64,000 nucleotides of DNA from JBJEXX01 sp051886215 (GCA_051886215.1 JBJEXX010000016.1:7144-71143), one strand, 5' to 3'; shown: positions 33,231 through 43,687, counted from the stretch's first letter. Numbers and translations are program-made. Notes: generated from the letters alone by a model not told the origin.

Positions 33231-35381
33231 ATGAAAAAAATTAAAGAGATTGTTTCTACAGAAGCCAAAATATTAGAACAAAAAAAAGATGAAATATATA
33301 ATATAGAAAGATGTAAAATATTTGGATTTATGAGACCTAGACTGTTCTTTGATGGTAACTTTTCTAATGATATAAATATTAAAATTTATACTAAGGGAAA
33401 AGTTTTATTTGATAAAGATTATAGTTATAAAACAAAAAAAGTAGCTATTATTCAAAATTTATCTTTATTCAGTTCTAAAATTTATATAGATATTTTAAAT
33501 AAAAAGAAAAAAGCAATTATTATAAGATATGTTATTAATAATTCTGTTTTTGTTAAATTTATTAACAAAGTACATACAATACTTAAATTAATTTATAAAG
33601 CGTTAAGAGTTTTATGGAAAAAACATCATTTTATGGTTCCTCCTAAAATGTGGGGATTTTATTTTAGAAAATTAAAAGAAAAAATACAGTTTGAGGAATC
33701 TAGTATAGTTTTTTTGGATCCTTTTGTTTCAAATGAATATAATGAATGGTTATTAAAACATGAAGTAATTGATGAAGTAAGAAAGCAAAAATATAATCCG
33801 TTAATATCAATTGTAGTACCAGTTTATAATGTTCCTATTAAGTATTTAGAAGAATGTATTGATTCTGTTTTAAATCAAAATTATTCAAATTGGGAATTGT
33901 GTTTAGTTGATGATTGTTCTACTAATGAAGATATAAAACCAACTTTAGAAAAATATGAAAAAATGGATAAAAGAATTAAAGTTCATTATAGAAAAGAAAA
34001 TGGAAGAATAGCTGAGGCAACTAATACTGGTTTTAAAATGGCTAAAGGTGAATTTATTGGTTTGTTAGATAATGATGATGTTTTAACTGTTGATGCTTTA
34101 TACGAAGTAGTAAAAGTTCTAAATAGTAATAGAAAAGTTGATTTTATTTATTCTGATGAAGATAAATTAAATTTAAAATATGAGAGATGTGAACCATATT
34201 TTAAAAGTGATTGGTCACCTGATACATTTATGAGTAATAATTATTTATGTCATTTTTCTGTGTTTAGAAAATCATTACTTGATAAAGTTGGTGGTGAAAG
34301 AAGCGAATATGATGGAGCACAAGATTTTGATTTATTTTTGAGATTAACAGAAGAAGCTAAAGAAATTTGCCATATAAGTAAAATCTTATATCATTGGAGA
34401 ATTATTCCAGGGTCAACTTCTGATTGTATTAGTGCAAAAAGTTATGCTGTAGAAGCAGGAAGAAAAGCAGTAGAATCTGCATTAAAAAGAAGAAAAATTA
34501 TAGGTACTGTTGACAGTAATGGGGATGGAACATACATAGTAAATTATAAGATTAAAAATCCTTTAGTATCTATTATAATTCCAACTAAAGATTATGCTGA
34601 TACATTAGAGATTTGTTTAAATTCTATTTATAAAAAAAGTACATATAAGAATTTCGAAATTATTGTTGTTGATAATAATAGCAAAGAACAAAAAACATTT
34701 GATTTGTTTGAAAAATATAAAAATGAACATAACAATTTTAAAGTAATAAGATTAGAATGTGATTTTAACTATTCTTATTTAAATAATGAAGCAGTGAAAG
34801 TTTCTAAAGGAGATTATATTTTATTATTAAATAATGATACTGAGATTATAACAGAGGATTGGCTTGAAAAAATGATTGGTTATGCACAACTGGATCATGT
34901 TGGTACAGTTGGAGTTAAATTATATTATCCAGATAACACTATTCAACATGGTGGTACTGTTTTAGGAATTAATGGGGTTGCTTCACATGCTTATGTAGGT
35001 TATTCAAGAGATTTTGGTGGCTATTTTGGAAAGTTAAAAGCTCCTTGTAATTATGCTGCTAATACAGCGGCTTGTTTAATGATTTCTAAGAAAAAATTTA
35101 CTGAGGTTAATGGCTTAGATGAAAAATTAAAAGTAAATTATAATGATGTTGACTTTAATATTAAATTATTGGATAAAGGATATTATAATGTATTTTTACC
35201 TAATGTGGAATTATATCATTTTGAGTCAAAATCTAGAGGTTTAGATATTGATAAGAAAAAATATAATCAAACTTTAGAAGAAATAAAATATATTCAAAAC
35301 AAATGGGATAAATTTTTAAAAAACGATCCATTTTATAATAAAAATTATAGTAGAAATTCAGTTTATAAACTAGAAAAATAG
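33231..35381 (+). CDS. two-domain family 2 glycosyltransferase
   Basis: 716 residues from the ATG at 33231; the earlier ATG at 33201 would read back into the permease gene. After an N-terminal domain (about 1-180) without a clear family come two GT-A domains: the first at about 195-420 (PLISIVVPVYNVPIKYL, CLVDDCSTNED, GLLDNDDVL), the second at about 445-690 (PLVSIIIPTKDYADTLE, IIVVDNNSKEQK, LLLNNDTEI). Both keep the DxD-type acidic pair. Such twin GT2 proteins make repeating glycan backbones, for example rhamnans. Specificity is not readable. It sits eight bases before another GT gene. Confidence 0.82.
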   Translation: MKKIKEIVSTEAKILEQKKDEIYNIERCKIFGFMRPRLFFDGNFSNDINIKIYTKGKVLFDKDYSYKTKKVAIIQNLSLFSSKIYIDILNKKKKAIIIRYVINNSVFVKFINKVHTILKLIYKALRVLWKKHHFMVPPKMWGFYFRKLKEKIQFEESSIVFLDPFVSNEYNEWLLKHEVIDEVRKQKYNPLISIVVPVYNVPIKYLEECIDSVLNQNYSNWELCLVDDCSTNEDIKPTLEKYEKMDKRIKVHYRKENGRIAEATNTGFKMAKGEFIGLLDNDDVLTVDALYEVVKVLNSNRKVDFIYSDEDKLNLKYERCEPYFKSDWSPDTFMSNNYLCHFSVFRKSLLDKVGGERSEYDGAQDFDLFLRLTEEAKEICHISKILYHWRIIPGSTSDCISAKSYAVEAGRKAVESALKRRKIIGTVDSNGDGTYIVNYKIKNPLVSIIIPTKDYADTLEICLNSIYKKSTYKNFEIIVVDNNSKEQKTFDLFEKYKNEHNNFKVIRLECDFNYSYLNNEAVKVSKGDYILLLNNDTEIITEDWLEKMIGYAQLDHVGTVGVKLYYPDNTIQHGGTVLGINGVASHAYVGYSRDFGGYFGKLKAPCNYAANTAACLMISKKKFTEVNGLDEKLKVNYNDVDFNIKLLDKGYYNVFLPNVELYHFESKSRGLDIDKKKYNQTLEEIKYIQNKWDKFLKNDPFYNKNYSRNSVYKLEK

Positions 35382-35389
35382 GTGGTAAT

Positions 35390-37501
35390 ATGAAAAAGGT
35401 AAATATATATAATAATTGTAAAAAACTTGATATAAATAATCCTTTAAAAGTATCTGTTATTATACCTAACTATAATTATGAAAATTTTATAATTGAAAGA
35501 ATTGATTCAATTTTACTTCAGACATATCCTATTTATGAATTAATAATTTTAGATGATAAATCTACTGATAATAGTGTAAAAGTTATAGAAGAAAAGATTA
35601 AAACAATTAAAGATATTAAAGTAAAATTTATTAAGAACGATGTAAATAGTGGAATGGTCTTTTCTCAATGGCAAAAAGGGTTAAAAAATATTACTGGAGA
35701 TTATTTTTGGATAGCAGAAGCTGATGATTCCTGTGATAATAAGTTTTTAGAAAAATTAATAAAACCGTTTGTTGAAAATGAGGATTTGGTATTATCTTAT
35801 TCCGAATCAATGAAAATCAATGAAAATAATGAAATAATAGGAAACGATTGCAGAGACTGGGCTGATATTTTCAAAACTGGAAAATGGAACGATTCATATA
35901 TTTGTTCTGGGAAAGAAGAAATCTTAAATTCACTTAGTTATAATAATTCTATTTTAAATGTTTCTAGTATTGTATGGAAATATAATAAGAAACTATTTGA
36001 TATATTTGAAGAGGCAAAAGAATATAAAGTTGCGGGAGATTGGTATATATATGTTAAAGTTTTAAAAAATGGTGGTATTGCTTATAATAGTGAATCATTA
36101 AACTATTTTAGAAAACATTCGAAATCTGTTTCAACTATAATAAAGAAAAATATAGAGTATAAGGAAGTGCTAATGATTCAAGATTATATAAAGAATAATT
36201 ATAATTTGAGTAAAGATATTTTAGAAAAACAAATATTAAGGAGAAAACTAATGGGATTTTGTGAGAATAAAAAAAATGTCAATAAAAAGGGAAACGTAGC
36301 ATGGGTTATTCCTGGTTTATTAAAAGGATCTGGTGGTCATAGGACAATTATTCAAAATATAAATGCTCTAATAAAGGATGGATATCAATGTGATATTTAT
36401 GTAGAGGATTATGAAAATCTATATCCTATTGAATTAGCCAAAAAAATTAATGAATTTTATGGAAATTGTGATGCTGATGTTTATAGTGGATGGCAACTAA
36501 CAAAAAAATATGATGTCTGTGTAGCAACAGCTTTTAATACAGTGGAAACAGTGATGAAAGCTGATTGTGATAAAAGAGTATATTTTGTACAAGATTATGA
36601 ACCTTATTTTTTCTCAATGGGAGATTATTATATACAAGCTGAAAACTCTTATAAAAATGATATTAATGTTATTACAATAGGAAAATGGTTAAGCGCTAAG
36701 ATGAGTAATGAGTATAATTTAAAATCAAATTATTTTAATTTTTGTGCAGATTTAAATATATATAAACAAATAAAAAGCATAACAAAAGAAAATGCAATTT
36801 GCTATATTTTTCAACCAAATAAACCGAGAAGATGCGACTCTATTGGATTAAAAGCGTTACAAATAGTAAAAAAAATTAAACCTGATATAAAAATATATTT
36901 ATATGGATCTGAAAAATGTGACGTAAATAATTTAGAAGTAGAGCATTTAGGTATTATTCCTATAGAAAAATGTAATGAACTATATAATAAATGTAAAGTA
37001 GGGTTATGTTTAAGTGCTTCTAATCCATCAAGAATTCCATTTGAAATGATGGCGGCTGGATTACCAGTTGTTGAAATGTATAGGGAGAATAATCTTTATG
37101 ATTTTCCAAATGATGGTTGTTTGCTTGCGGATTCTAAACCAGAAGCAATTGCGGCTGCAATAATAAAAATATTAGATGATACTAAATTGCAAAAACAATT
37201 ATCTAAAAATGGAATAAAATTTATGAAAGATTATCCTTTGGAAAAAGGATATGAACAATTTTTAGAAAATTTTAATGAAATAGTTTTTAATAAAAAAATA
37301 AAAGTATCTAAAATTGAAAAAGCATATACAAAAGATATAGAATTAAGTACAAAAGAAACAGAGATTATATCCAAAAATATAAATAGCGTAGTAACTTTTA
37401 CGAAGCCAAAAGAAGTTTTGTTAAAACAATCTATTATAAGAAAAATTTTCAGAAAACTAAGAAGATTTTTAAGAAAAATCAAAAGAAAAATATTTAAATG
37501 A
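35390..37501 (+). CDS. fused GT2 and GT4-like glycosyltransferase
   Basis: 703 residues. The N-terminal GT-A domain (about 17-240) has VIIPNYNYENFI, ILDDKSTDNS and WIAEADDSCD. The second half (about 300-640) is a GT-B fold of the WsaF/GT4 kind: AWVIPGLLKGSGGHRTI, RVYFVQDYEPYF, VGLCLSASNPSRIPFEMMAA, with the nucleotide-sugar binding Glu in FEMMA. WsaF is a rhamnosyltransferase, so rhamnose is a reasonable guess for the donor. The C-terminal 30 residues are strongly basic (RKIFRKLRRFLRKIKRK) and probably lie on the membrane. It overlaps a possible start of the next gene by ATGA. Confidence 0.8.
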   Translation: MKKVNIYNNCKKLDINNPLKVSVIIPNYNYENFIIERIDSILLQTYPIYELIILDDKSTDNSVKVIEEKIKTIKDIKVKFIKNDVNSGMVFSQWQKGLKNITGDYFWIAEADDSCDNKFLEKLIKPFVENEDLVLSYSESMKINENNEIIGNDCRDWADIFKTGKWNDSYICSGKEEILNSLSYNNSILNVSSIVWKYNKKLFDIFEEAKEYKVAGDWYIYVKVLKNGGIAYNSESLNYFRKHSKSVSTIIKKNIEYKEVLMIQDYIKNNYNLSKDILEKQILRRKLMGFCENKKNVNKKGNVAWVIPGLLKGSGGHRTIIQNINALIKDGYQCDIYVEDYENLYPIELAKKINEFYGNCDADVYSGWQLTKKYDVCVATAFNTVETVMKADCDKRVYFVQDYEPYFFSMGDYYIQAENSYKNDINVITIGKWLSAKMSNEYNLKSNYFNFCADLNIYKQIKSITKENAICYIFQPNKPRRCDSIGLKALQIVKKIKPDIKIYLYGSEKCDVNNLEVEHLGIIPIEKCNELYNKCKVGLCLSASNPSRIPFEMMAAGLPVVEMYRENNLYDFPNDGCLLADSKPEAIAAAIIKILDDTKLQKQLSKNGIKFMKDYPLEKGYEQFLENFNEIVFNKKIKVSKIEKAYTKDIELSTKETEIISKNINSVVTFTKPKEVLLKQSIIRKIFRKLRRFLRKIKRKIFK

Positions 37502-37509
37502 GGTATATT

Positions 37510-39600
37510 ATGAAAAAATATATAAATAAAAAAAATATTATACTAATATTATTATTTTTCGTTTCTTTTATCTTGCTTTTATGTAGTGTGTTATTTCATT
37601 TTAGTGTACCATCTGAAGTTCCATATAATGATAGCGATGCAGTAGAGTTTTCTGTTGAAGAAAATACTATTATTACTCAGTATTATAAATCTAATGTTGA
37701 TAATTTAGAATCAATAAAACTTCATTATAATAAAATAGATGTTGAAAATAATAAAGTGTTTATAAGTATTTATGATTATAATGATAATTTAATATATTAT
37801 AATGATATAAATAATGGTCAAAAATTTGATGGAATGTATTTGAATTTAAAATTTGACAAAGTTAAGAATAGTTTAAATAAGAAATTTAAACTTAAAATTA
37901 ATATTGAGAATATAAACAATGATGAACTTATACTTTATAGATTAAACAAGAAAGTAGATAATATTAGTTTGAACATAAATAATAGAGAAGAAACAGGTTT
38001 GATTACTTTTACAGAATATGGATATAGTGTTACAAGTTTTTATAAATTAGTTTTTTTGTCATTAATGGTAATTATTGTTTTTATATTTATAAGAATTAAC
38101 TTTTTTAATAATAAAAATTTCAAAAATAAATTATTAAAAAATAATTTATTATTTATAATGGAAACTATTACTACAATATGTACTTACATTTCTTTAATAA
38201 GTATTTTATATTCTTCTAGGTATTATGGCAGTATTCCTATTTTGTCTTTTTTAATACTATGTCTATTTGGATTTGTGTTAATATCAATTTTTGCTCTATT
38301 TTTAGGAGAAAAAAGTTTGAAGCCTGAACAAATATTTTTGCTTATAGGTATTCCAATAGGATTAATTTATTTGATTTTAATTCCTTTATTGAATGCTCCT
38401 GATGAATTATACCATTACAAAATATCATATGCTTTGGCTACAGGACAAACTTTTCATAATGAAATACTTATTCCAAAAATTGTAAATAATAGTTTTAATT
38501 ATAGGAATGTGCATGATTTTTTATTTAATGCTACTAATGAATTTATTATGGAAAAAAGGGGAATGTATAATCCTCTGTTATACTTGTTTTCTGCAACAGG
38601 TATATTATTGGGAAATATATTCAAATTATCACCAATTATAGGAGGATATTTCGGTTCTTTTTGTAACTTGTTATTATTTTATATAATTGGTTATTATATA
38701 ATAAAAAAGATTCCTTTAGGAAAAATAGTGATGATAGTATATTTATTAAATCCTATGTTTTTGCAACAAGCTGCTTCTTTTTCTGCTGATGCTGCAATTA
38801 ATATATTTAGTATGCTTTTTATATCTTATGTATTATATTTAAAATTTGAAAAGGAAAATATAGATCATAAAGACTTTTCAATCTTATCAGTATCTTATTT
38901 ATTTGTTTTAATAGGTAAATATGCTTATTTTCCATTAATAATTTTACTTTTATTTATTAAAGACAAATTAATTAATTATATTAAAAATAACAAGAAAACA
39001 GTTGTTTTATTTATTATTCTGATATTAGCAATATTTGGAGGCTGGTTTATATATAATAAAGTTAATAGTAGCTCTGAAATTATAAATAATACTATAAATT
39101 CAATTCCTGTCAATGAAGAAACAAAGTTACATTTTTTGATTAATAATCCATTTAATTATATAAAAATTTTATTTAATACAATTACAGTTAAATCAGAATT
39201 TTATTTATTTTCTTTTTTAGGATATAGATTGGGCGCTTTAAATGTAACTATAAATACATTATATATAGTTATATATTTTATTATATTATTATTATCAATA
39301 TTCTTAGAAAAAAATAAATATGAATTAAGCAAAACAAATAAAATTATTACTATTGTTGTATTTGCAATTATATTTAATATTATTTTATTGGGACTATATT
39401 TAGGATGGGGGATTATTACTGATACAATTATTGAAGGTGTTCAAGGTAGATATTTTATTCCTATTAATATTTTACTTTTATTAATATTTGCTAGTAAAAA
39501 GAATAATATAAAGATGAATAATCCTTATATGTTAGTTTCTTTATCTTTGTTGTTATGTCATTTATTAATATCAACAAATATAATTAACTTTTTTATTTAA
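37510..39600 (+). CDS. DUF2142-type polytopic membrane protein
   Basis: 696 residues from the ATG at 37510, preceded by GAGGTA; the ATG at 37498 overlaps the previous stop and is the alternative start. One N-terminal helix, an external domain of about 130 residues, then about ten helices. The segment LNAPDELYHYKISYALATGQ, just after a membrane helix, is the DUF2142 signature and resembles the acidic catalytic loop of GT-C glycosyltransferases, which use polyprenyl-phosphate sugars outside the membrane. So it may add side-chain sugars after export. This role is inference from fold and context. Confidence 0.72.
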   Translation: MKKYINKKNIILILLFFVSFILLLCSVLFHFSVPSEVPYNDSDAVEFSVEENTIITQYYKSNVDNLESIKLHYNKIDVENNKVFISIYDYNDNLIYYNDINNGQKFDGMYLNLKFDKVKNSLNKKFKLKINIENINNDELILYRLNKKVDNISLNINNREETGLITFTEYGYSVTSFYKLVFLSLMVIIVFIFIRINFFNNKNFKNKLLKNNLLFIMETITTICTYISLISILYSSRYYGSIPILSFLILCLFGFVLISIFALFLGEKSLKPEQIFLLIGIPIGLIYLILIPLLNAPDELYHYKISYALATGQTFHNEILIPKIVNNSFNYRNVHDFLFNATNEFIMEKRGMYNPLLYLFSATGILLGNIFKLSPIIGGYFGSFCNLLLFYIIGYYIIKKIPLGKIVMIVYLLNPMFLQQAASFSADAAINIFSMLFISYVLYLKFEKENIDHKDFSILSVSYLFVLIGKYAYFPLIILLLFIKDKLINYIKNNKKTVVLFIILILAIFGGWFIYNKVNSSSEIINNTINSIPVNEETKLHFLINNPFNYIKILFNTITVKSEFYLFSFLGYRLGALNVTINTLYIVIYFIILLLSIFLEKNKYELSKTNKIITIVVFAIIFNIILLGLYLGWGIITDTIIEGVQGRYFIPINILLLLIFASKKNNIKMNNPYMLVSLSLLLCHLLISTNIINFFI

Positions 39601-39602
39601 TA

Positions 39603-39633
39603 AAATTAGTATTATAACAAATACTAATTTTTT
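39603..39633 (+). terminator. intrinsic terminator
   Basis: A perfect 11-bp stem (39603-39613 with 39620-39630), 6-base loop, T tract. Confidence 0.85.
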
Positions 39634-39638
39634 CATGT

Positions 39639-39667
39639 TTGTAAAATTTTGATATATATATTATAAT
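39639..39667 (+). promoter_or_regulatory. sigma-A-type promoter inside the glycopolymer locus
   Basis: TTGTAA (39639-39644), 17-base spacer, TATAAT (39662-39667), 25 bases before the next gene. Confidence 0.75.
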
Positions 39668-39691
39668 TATATAAGAAGGATTGATGTAAAA

Positions 39692-40414
39692 ATGAAAAAA
39701 GTAAAAGTATTATTGATAATACCAGCATATAACGAGGAAAAAAATATAATTAATACATGTAAAGAAATAAAAAACTATAATAAGAAAACTCAGTTTAAAG
39801 TTGATTTTATTGTAATAAATGATGGTTCAACGGACAATACTTTAGATGTATTAAAGAAAAATAAACTACCATATATTAGTTTGATTGAAAATTTGGGTAT
39901 TGGAGGAGCTGTTCAAACTGGTTATAAATATGCTCTAGAAAATGACTATGATATTGCAATACAATTTGATGGCGATGGACAGCATGATGTTAATTATATC
40001 GAAAACTTATTAATACCTATATTAAATAAAGAAGCAGATATGGTTATTGGTTCAAGATTCATGAAAGAGAAAGAAAGTAGTTTTAAACCAGATTTTAAGC
40101 ATATGTTAGGAATTAATATTATATCAGAAACTATCAAAATTAAGACTAAGATGAAGATTTATGATACTACAAGTGGATTTAGAGCGGTAGATAAACAGAT
40201 TATAAAAAGATTTGCCAAAAACTATCCACAAGAATATCCTGAACCAATATCAACTGTAGACGTAATTAAACATGGATATAAAATAAAAGAAGTTGGTGTT
40301 TCAATGAACGAAAGGCAAGAAGGAAAGAGTTCTATTCATTCGTGGAAACAAATTTATTACATGTTTAATGTTGTCTTATCAATATTAATGATGGGAGGTA
40401 ATTATGATGAATAA
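39692..40414 (+). CDS. DPM-like family 2 glycosyltransferase
   Basis: 240 residues, compact and soluble: IIPAYNEEKNI, FIVINDGSTDNT, GIGGAVQTGYKYA, IAIQFDGDGQHD and VIGSRFMKE, the standard pattern of dolichyl/polyprenyl-phosphate glycosyltransferases. It probably moves a sugar to undecaprenyl phosphate on the inner face. It overlaps a DUF2304 gene by 11 bases, a pairing seen in many surface-glycan loci, and could supply the lipid-linked sugar for the GT-C-like DUF2142 protein just upstream. Confidence 0.85.
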   Translation: MKKVKVLLIIPAYNEEKNIINTCKEIKNYNKKTQFKVDFIVINDGSTDNTLDVLKKNKLPYISLIENLGIGGAVQTGYKYALENDYDIAIQFDGDGQHDVNYIENLLIPILNKEADMVIGSRFMKEKESSFKPDFKHMLGINIISETIKIKTKMKIYDTTSGFRAVDKQIIKRFAKNYPQEYPEPISTVDVIKHGYKIKEVGVSMNERQEGKSSIHSWKQIYYMFNVVLSILMMGGNYDE

Positions 40415-40739
40415 TACATTGAGGATTATATTATCTGTTTTTTGTTTTATATGGATAGTATGTCTTCTTCATTTGATAAGAAAAAATAAGCTTCCTATAA
40501 AATATTCCTTAATTTGGTTTTTTCCAATTATTATAATTTTACTATTAATCATATTTCCAAAAGTAATTGTTTTCTTTTCTAAAATATTAGGAATTGTATC
40601 TAGTAATAATATGATTATAGGAATTATTTTAACTTTATTATTATTAATAACTTTGTTATTAACCTTAATTATTGCAAATCTTAAAAGAAAAATAAATTTA
40701 CTTATTCAAGAAGTATCAATTTTAAAGGATAAAAAATGA
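40404..40739 (+). CDS. DUF2304 small membrane protein
   Basis: 111 residues with three membrane helices (about 6-23, 33-50, 65-90) and a charged C-terminal helix (LKRKINLLIQEVSILKDK). LPIKYSLIWFFPII is typical of DUF2304. Members are nearly always next to a DPM-like GT2, as here, and are thought to assist it or move its product; the activity is not established. ATG at 40404 with GGGAGGT ahead; the ATG at 40407 is also possible. Confidence 0.82.
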   Translation: MMNNTLRIILSVFCFIWIVCLLHLIRKNKLPIKYSLIWFFPIIIILLLIIFPKVIVFFSKILGIVSSNNMIIGIILTLLLLITLLLTLIIANLKRKINLLIQEVSILKDKK

Positions 40740-41857
40740 AAACAATAGCAATATTTTCTGCTTATATATTACCACATTTAGGTGGAATTGAAAGGTATAT
40801 AGATAATTTAAGCAAGCAGTTGGTGAAAAAAAGTATAAATACCATCATTGTAACTACAAATTATAATGACGAGAGTGATTTTGAGGAAAGAGACAATATA
40901 AAAATTTTTAGAATACCTATTTTTAATAGTTTTAAAAATAGATATCCAATACCTAAGTACAATAAAGAACAAAGAGATATTATTTCAAAATTAAATGCTT
41001 ACCAAATAGATGCTATTATAGTTAACACGAGATTTCATTTGACATCTCATATTGGTGCGGATTATGGTAAAAAGAATAATATACCTGTATATTTGATTGA
41101 ACATGGTTCTAATTATGTTACTTTAGACAATAAGTTTATAGACTTTTTTGCAAATAGGTATGAGGATTTTCTTACTTGGAAAATAAAAAGAAAAATAAAA
41201 GGTTTTTATGGAGTTTCGAAAGCATGTAGTGTTTGGTTAAAACATTTTAATATTAATAGTAGTGGTATATGGTATAATTCTATAGATTGTAGTCAAAGTG
41301 TTCCTTCTAGAAAATTTCATAAAAAAATAAATTTTTTATATGCTGGTAGATTGATAAAACAAAAAGGGGTTAAAAATATTTTAGATGCTTTTACTAATTT
41401 AGAGAAAAAATACAGTAATATTCACTTATATATTGCGGGTGATGGTCCAGAATTAGAGGATTATAAATCAATCTATAATAGTGCAAATATTGAGTTTTTA
41501 GGTAAATTAGATTATCAACACTTACTTAAATATTATGCAAAGACAGATGTTTTTTTATATCCACCATTATGGCCAGAGGGACTACCAACATCAATTCTTG
41601 AAGCTGGATTAATGAAATGTATGGTTATTGGCACATCTCAGGGGGGAATTAAAGAGATTATTAGTAATAACAAAAATGGAATTATAGTAAAAGAAAACTC
41701 AAAAGATTTATATAGAGCTATGGAGAAAACATTAAATAATCCGTTATTAATGAAAAAATATTCTAAACAATTGAATTTAACCATAAAGACAAAATTTAAT
41801 TGGGAAACGACAACAGAAAAAATAATTAAAGATATGGGTATTAATACAAAGGTATGA
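40736..41857 (+). CDS. family 4 glycosyltransferase
   Basis: 373 residues, GT-B fold. IFSAYILPHLGGIERYI is the acceptor-side motif; INFLYAGRLIKQKGVKNIL begins the donor domain; EGLPTSILEAGLMKCMVIGT holds the ExxxxxxxE-type motif that binds the nucleotide sugar. It overlaps the DUF2304 stop by ATGA. Donor and acceptor are unknown. Confidence 0.85.
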   Translation: MKTIAIFSAYILPHLGGIERYIDNLSKQLVKKSINTIIVTTNYNDESDFEERDNIKIFRIPIFNSFKNRYPIPKYNKEQRDIISKLNAYQIDAIIVNTRFHLTSHIGADYGKKNNIPVYLIEHGSNYVTLDNKFIDFFANRYEDFLTWKIKRKIKGFYGVSKACSVWLKHFNINSSGIWYNSIDCSQSVPSRKFHKKINFLYAGRLIKQKGVKNILDAFTNLEKKYSNIHLYIAGDGPELEDYKSIYNSANIEFLGKLDYQHLLKYYAKTDVFLYPPLWPEGLPTSILEAGLMKCMVIGTSQGGIKEIISNNKNGIIVKENSKDLYRAMEKTLNNPLLMKKYSKQLNLTIKTKFNWETTTEKIIKDMGINTKV

Positions 41858-41870
41858 AGTAGGTGATAAT

Positions 41871-43388
41871 TTGAGAGTAAAAAAATCATTTTTTAATGCT
41901 ATTTCAAATTCATTAATATTAATAATAAGATCAATTCTTTTATTTTTAGTTAGAATTGTATTTGTTAGAACACTAGGAAAGGTGTATTTGGGAGTAGATA
42001 GTTTATTTACTAATATTTTATTGGTACTTTCAATTACTGATTCTGGAATTAGTACTGCTATTAATTTCAGTTTATATAAACCTTTGGCGGAACATGATAA
42101 TCAAAAAATAAGTTTTTTAATGACTTTTTATAAAAAAATGTATAGAAATTTAGGAATAATTGTATTAGTTATTGGATTAGCATTTATTCCATTATTAAAG
42201 TTTGTTATAACAGAAAATATAGAATATATATATATATATTATTTGATTTATTTATTAACAACAGTTATGAGTTATTTTATTTCTTACAAAGATTCATTAT
42301 TAATTGCAGATCAAAATTTGTATAAATCAAGTGCTATTGTTGGTACAACCTATATTATAATGTATTTGTTAAGAATAGTTTTTTTAATTATATTGCCAAA
42401 TTTTTTAATATTTACATTAATACAATTAATTATGATGTTTGTTCAAAGAATTTTAGTAAACAAGTATATAACAAATAAATATAAAAATATAGATTTTAAT
42501 GAAAAAAAAGGAATATCTAAACAAGAACAGCGGACAATCTTTAAAAATGTTAAATCTATGTTTTTAAATAAATTAGGATATTTTTTGGTGAATGGTACAG
42601 ATAATATTATTATTTCAGCTATACCATCTTTAGGTTTGGGAACAGTTGCTGTTTATACTAATTATTATTCAATAATTAGTATGGTTGATAGTATTATAAG
42701 TAGGGGATTATCAGGAATAACTTCAAGTTTTGGTGATTTGGCGGTAAACGAATCCAAAAAAGTTCAAGAAGATGTGTTTAATATTATATCTTTTATATCT
42801 TTTTGTATATATGGTTTATTCAGTGTAGGCTTCTTGTTTTTAATAACTGATTTTATAAAAATATGTTTTGGAAATTCTTATAAATTAGAAAAACCTTTAA
42901 CTGTTATCATTTGTATAAATTTTTATATTATAGGTATATTAAAAACTTTGGACATAATTAAGGAAGCAACAGGTAATTATATACAAGATAGATATGCTAA
43001 TTTAATACAAGCTATTATCAATATAATATTATCAATTGTTTTAGGAAAAAAGATTGGCTTACTAGGAATTGTTATTGCAACATTAATAAGCTATATTGCA
43101 GTACCATTATGGAATAAGCCATATATAGCATTTAAATATATATTTCAAAAGCAACCCTTTAAATATTTGGTTAAACAATTAAAATATATTCTATCTTTAA
43201 TAATTATAGGTTTTATTTGTTGTTTTGTAATAAGGGGTATAGATATTAATAACATATTTTTAGAATTTATTTTAAAAATAATAATTATAACTATAATATA
43301 TATATTATGTATAAGTTTAATTTATTGGAAAACAGACGAATATAAATATTTAGTTAATACTATAAAAAAAATAGTAAAAAAGAATTAG
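41871..43388 (+). CDS. Wzx-like polysaccharide flippase (MOP superfamily)
   Basis: 505 residues, about fourteen predicted helices, TTG start seven bases after AGGTGAT. N-terminal RVKKSFFNAISNSLILIIRS, then RTLGKVYLGVDSLF and SITDSGISTAINFSLYKPLA, resemble O-unit and capsule flippases that turn lipid-linked repeat units across the membrane. With the ABC exporter at 31725-33229 the locus carries two different export systems, so it may build two polymers or export a modified unit separately. No Wzy polymerase is evident. Confidence 0.85.
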   Translation: MRVKKSFFNAISNSLILIIRSILLFLVRIVFVRTLGKVYLGVDSLFTNILLVLSITDSGISTAINFSLYKPLAEHDNQKISFLMTFYKKMYRNLGIIVLVIGLAFIPLLKFVITENIEYIYIYYLIYLLTTVMSYFISYKDSLLIADQNLYKSSAIVGTTYIIMYLLRIVFLIILPNFLIFTLIQLIMMFVQRILVNKYITNKYKNIDFNEKKGISKQEQRTIFKNVKSMFLNKLGYFLVNGTDNIIISAIPSLGLGTVAVYTNYYSIISMVDSIISRGLSGITSSFGDLAVNESKKVQEDVFNIISFISFCIYGLFSVGFLFLITDFIKICFGNSYKLEKPLTVIICINFYIIGILKTLDIIKEATGNYIQDRYANLIQAIINIILSIVLGKKIGLLGIVIATLISYIAVPLWNKPYIAFKYIFQKQPFKYLVKQLKYILSLIIIGFICCFVIRGIDINNIFLEFILKIIIITIIYILCISLIYWKTDEYKYLVNTIKKIVKKN

Positions 43389-43668
43389 TTTACTATTTTT
43401 TTCTTTAAATCATAAATTTTTCTATTTAATATAGAAAAAGGATTTATATATAAAAATATAACATTTTTTGAAATTTTTTTTAGTTTTTTAACACTTTTGA
43501 TAATTGTTTACAAATTGTATTTAAATCATTAATAATTTTGATTTCAGCTTTTTTATCTGTTTTTATATTTTTATTAAATCTATATCTTAATTTTTGAACT
43601 TTTTCAAATAAGTACAATAAAATATATGTTTTATTTATTATTTGTGCTAAAATAAATTTATAAGTAAA
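43385..43668 (-). pseudogene. remnant of a minus-strand gene (C-terminal fragment)
   Basis: Reading the minus strand, about 60 open codons (including FEKVQKLRYRFNKNIKTDK and NDLNTICKQLSKVLK) run into a stop, and one added A in an A run restores a further 33 codons (KKISKNVIFLYINPFSIL, then KKKIVN) to a stop at 43385-43387. The joined sequence looks like the basic helical tail of a glycosyltransferase. No start or ribosome site is present. The 287 bases between the flippase and licD genes hold nothing else except a weak + strand TGCTAAAAT promoter element near 43645-43653. Confidence 0.4.
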
Positions 43669-43687
43669 TAAAGGATTGAGTGATTTT

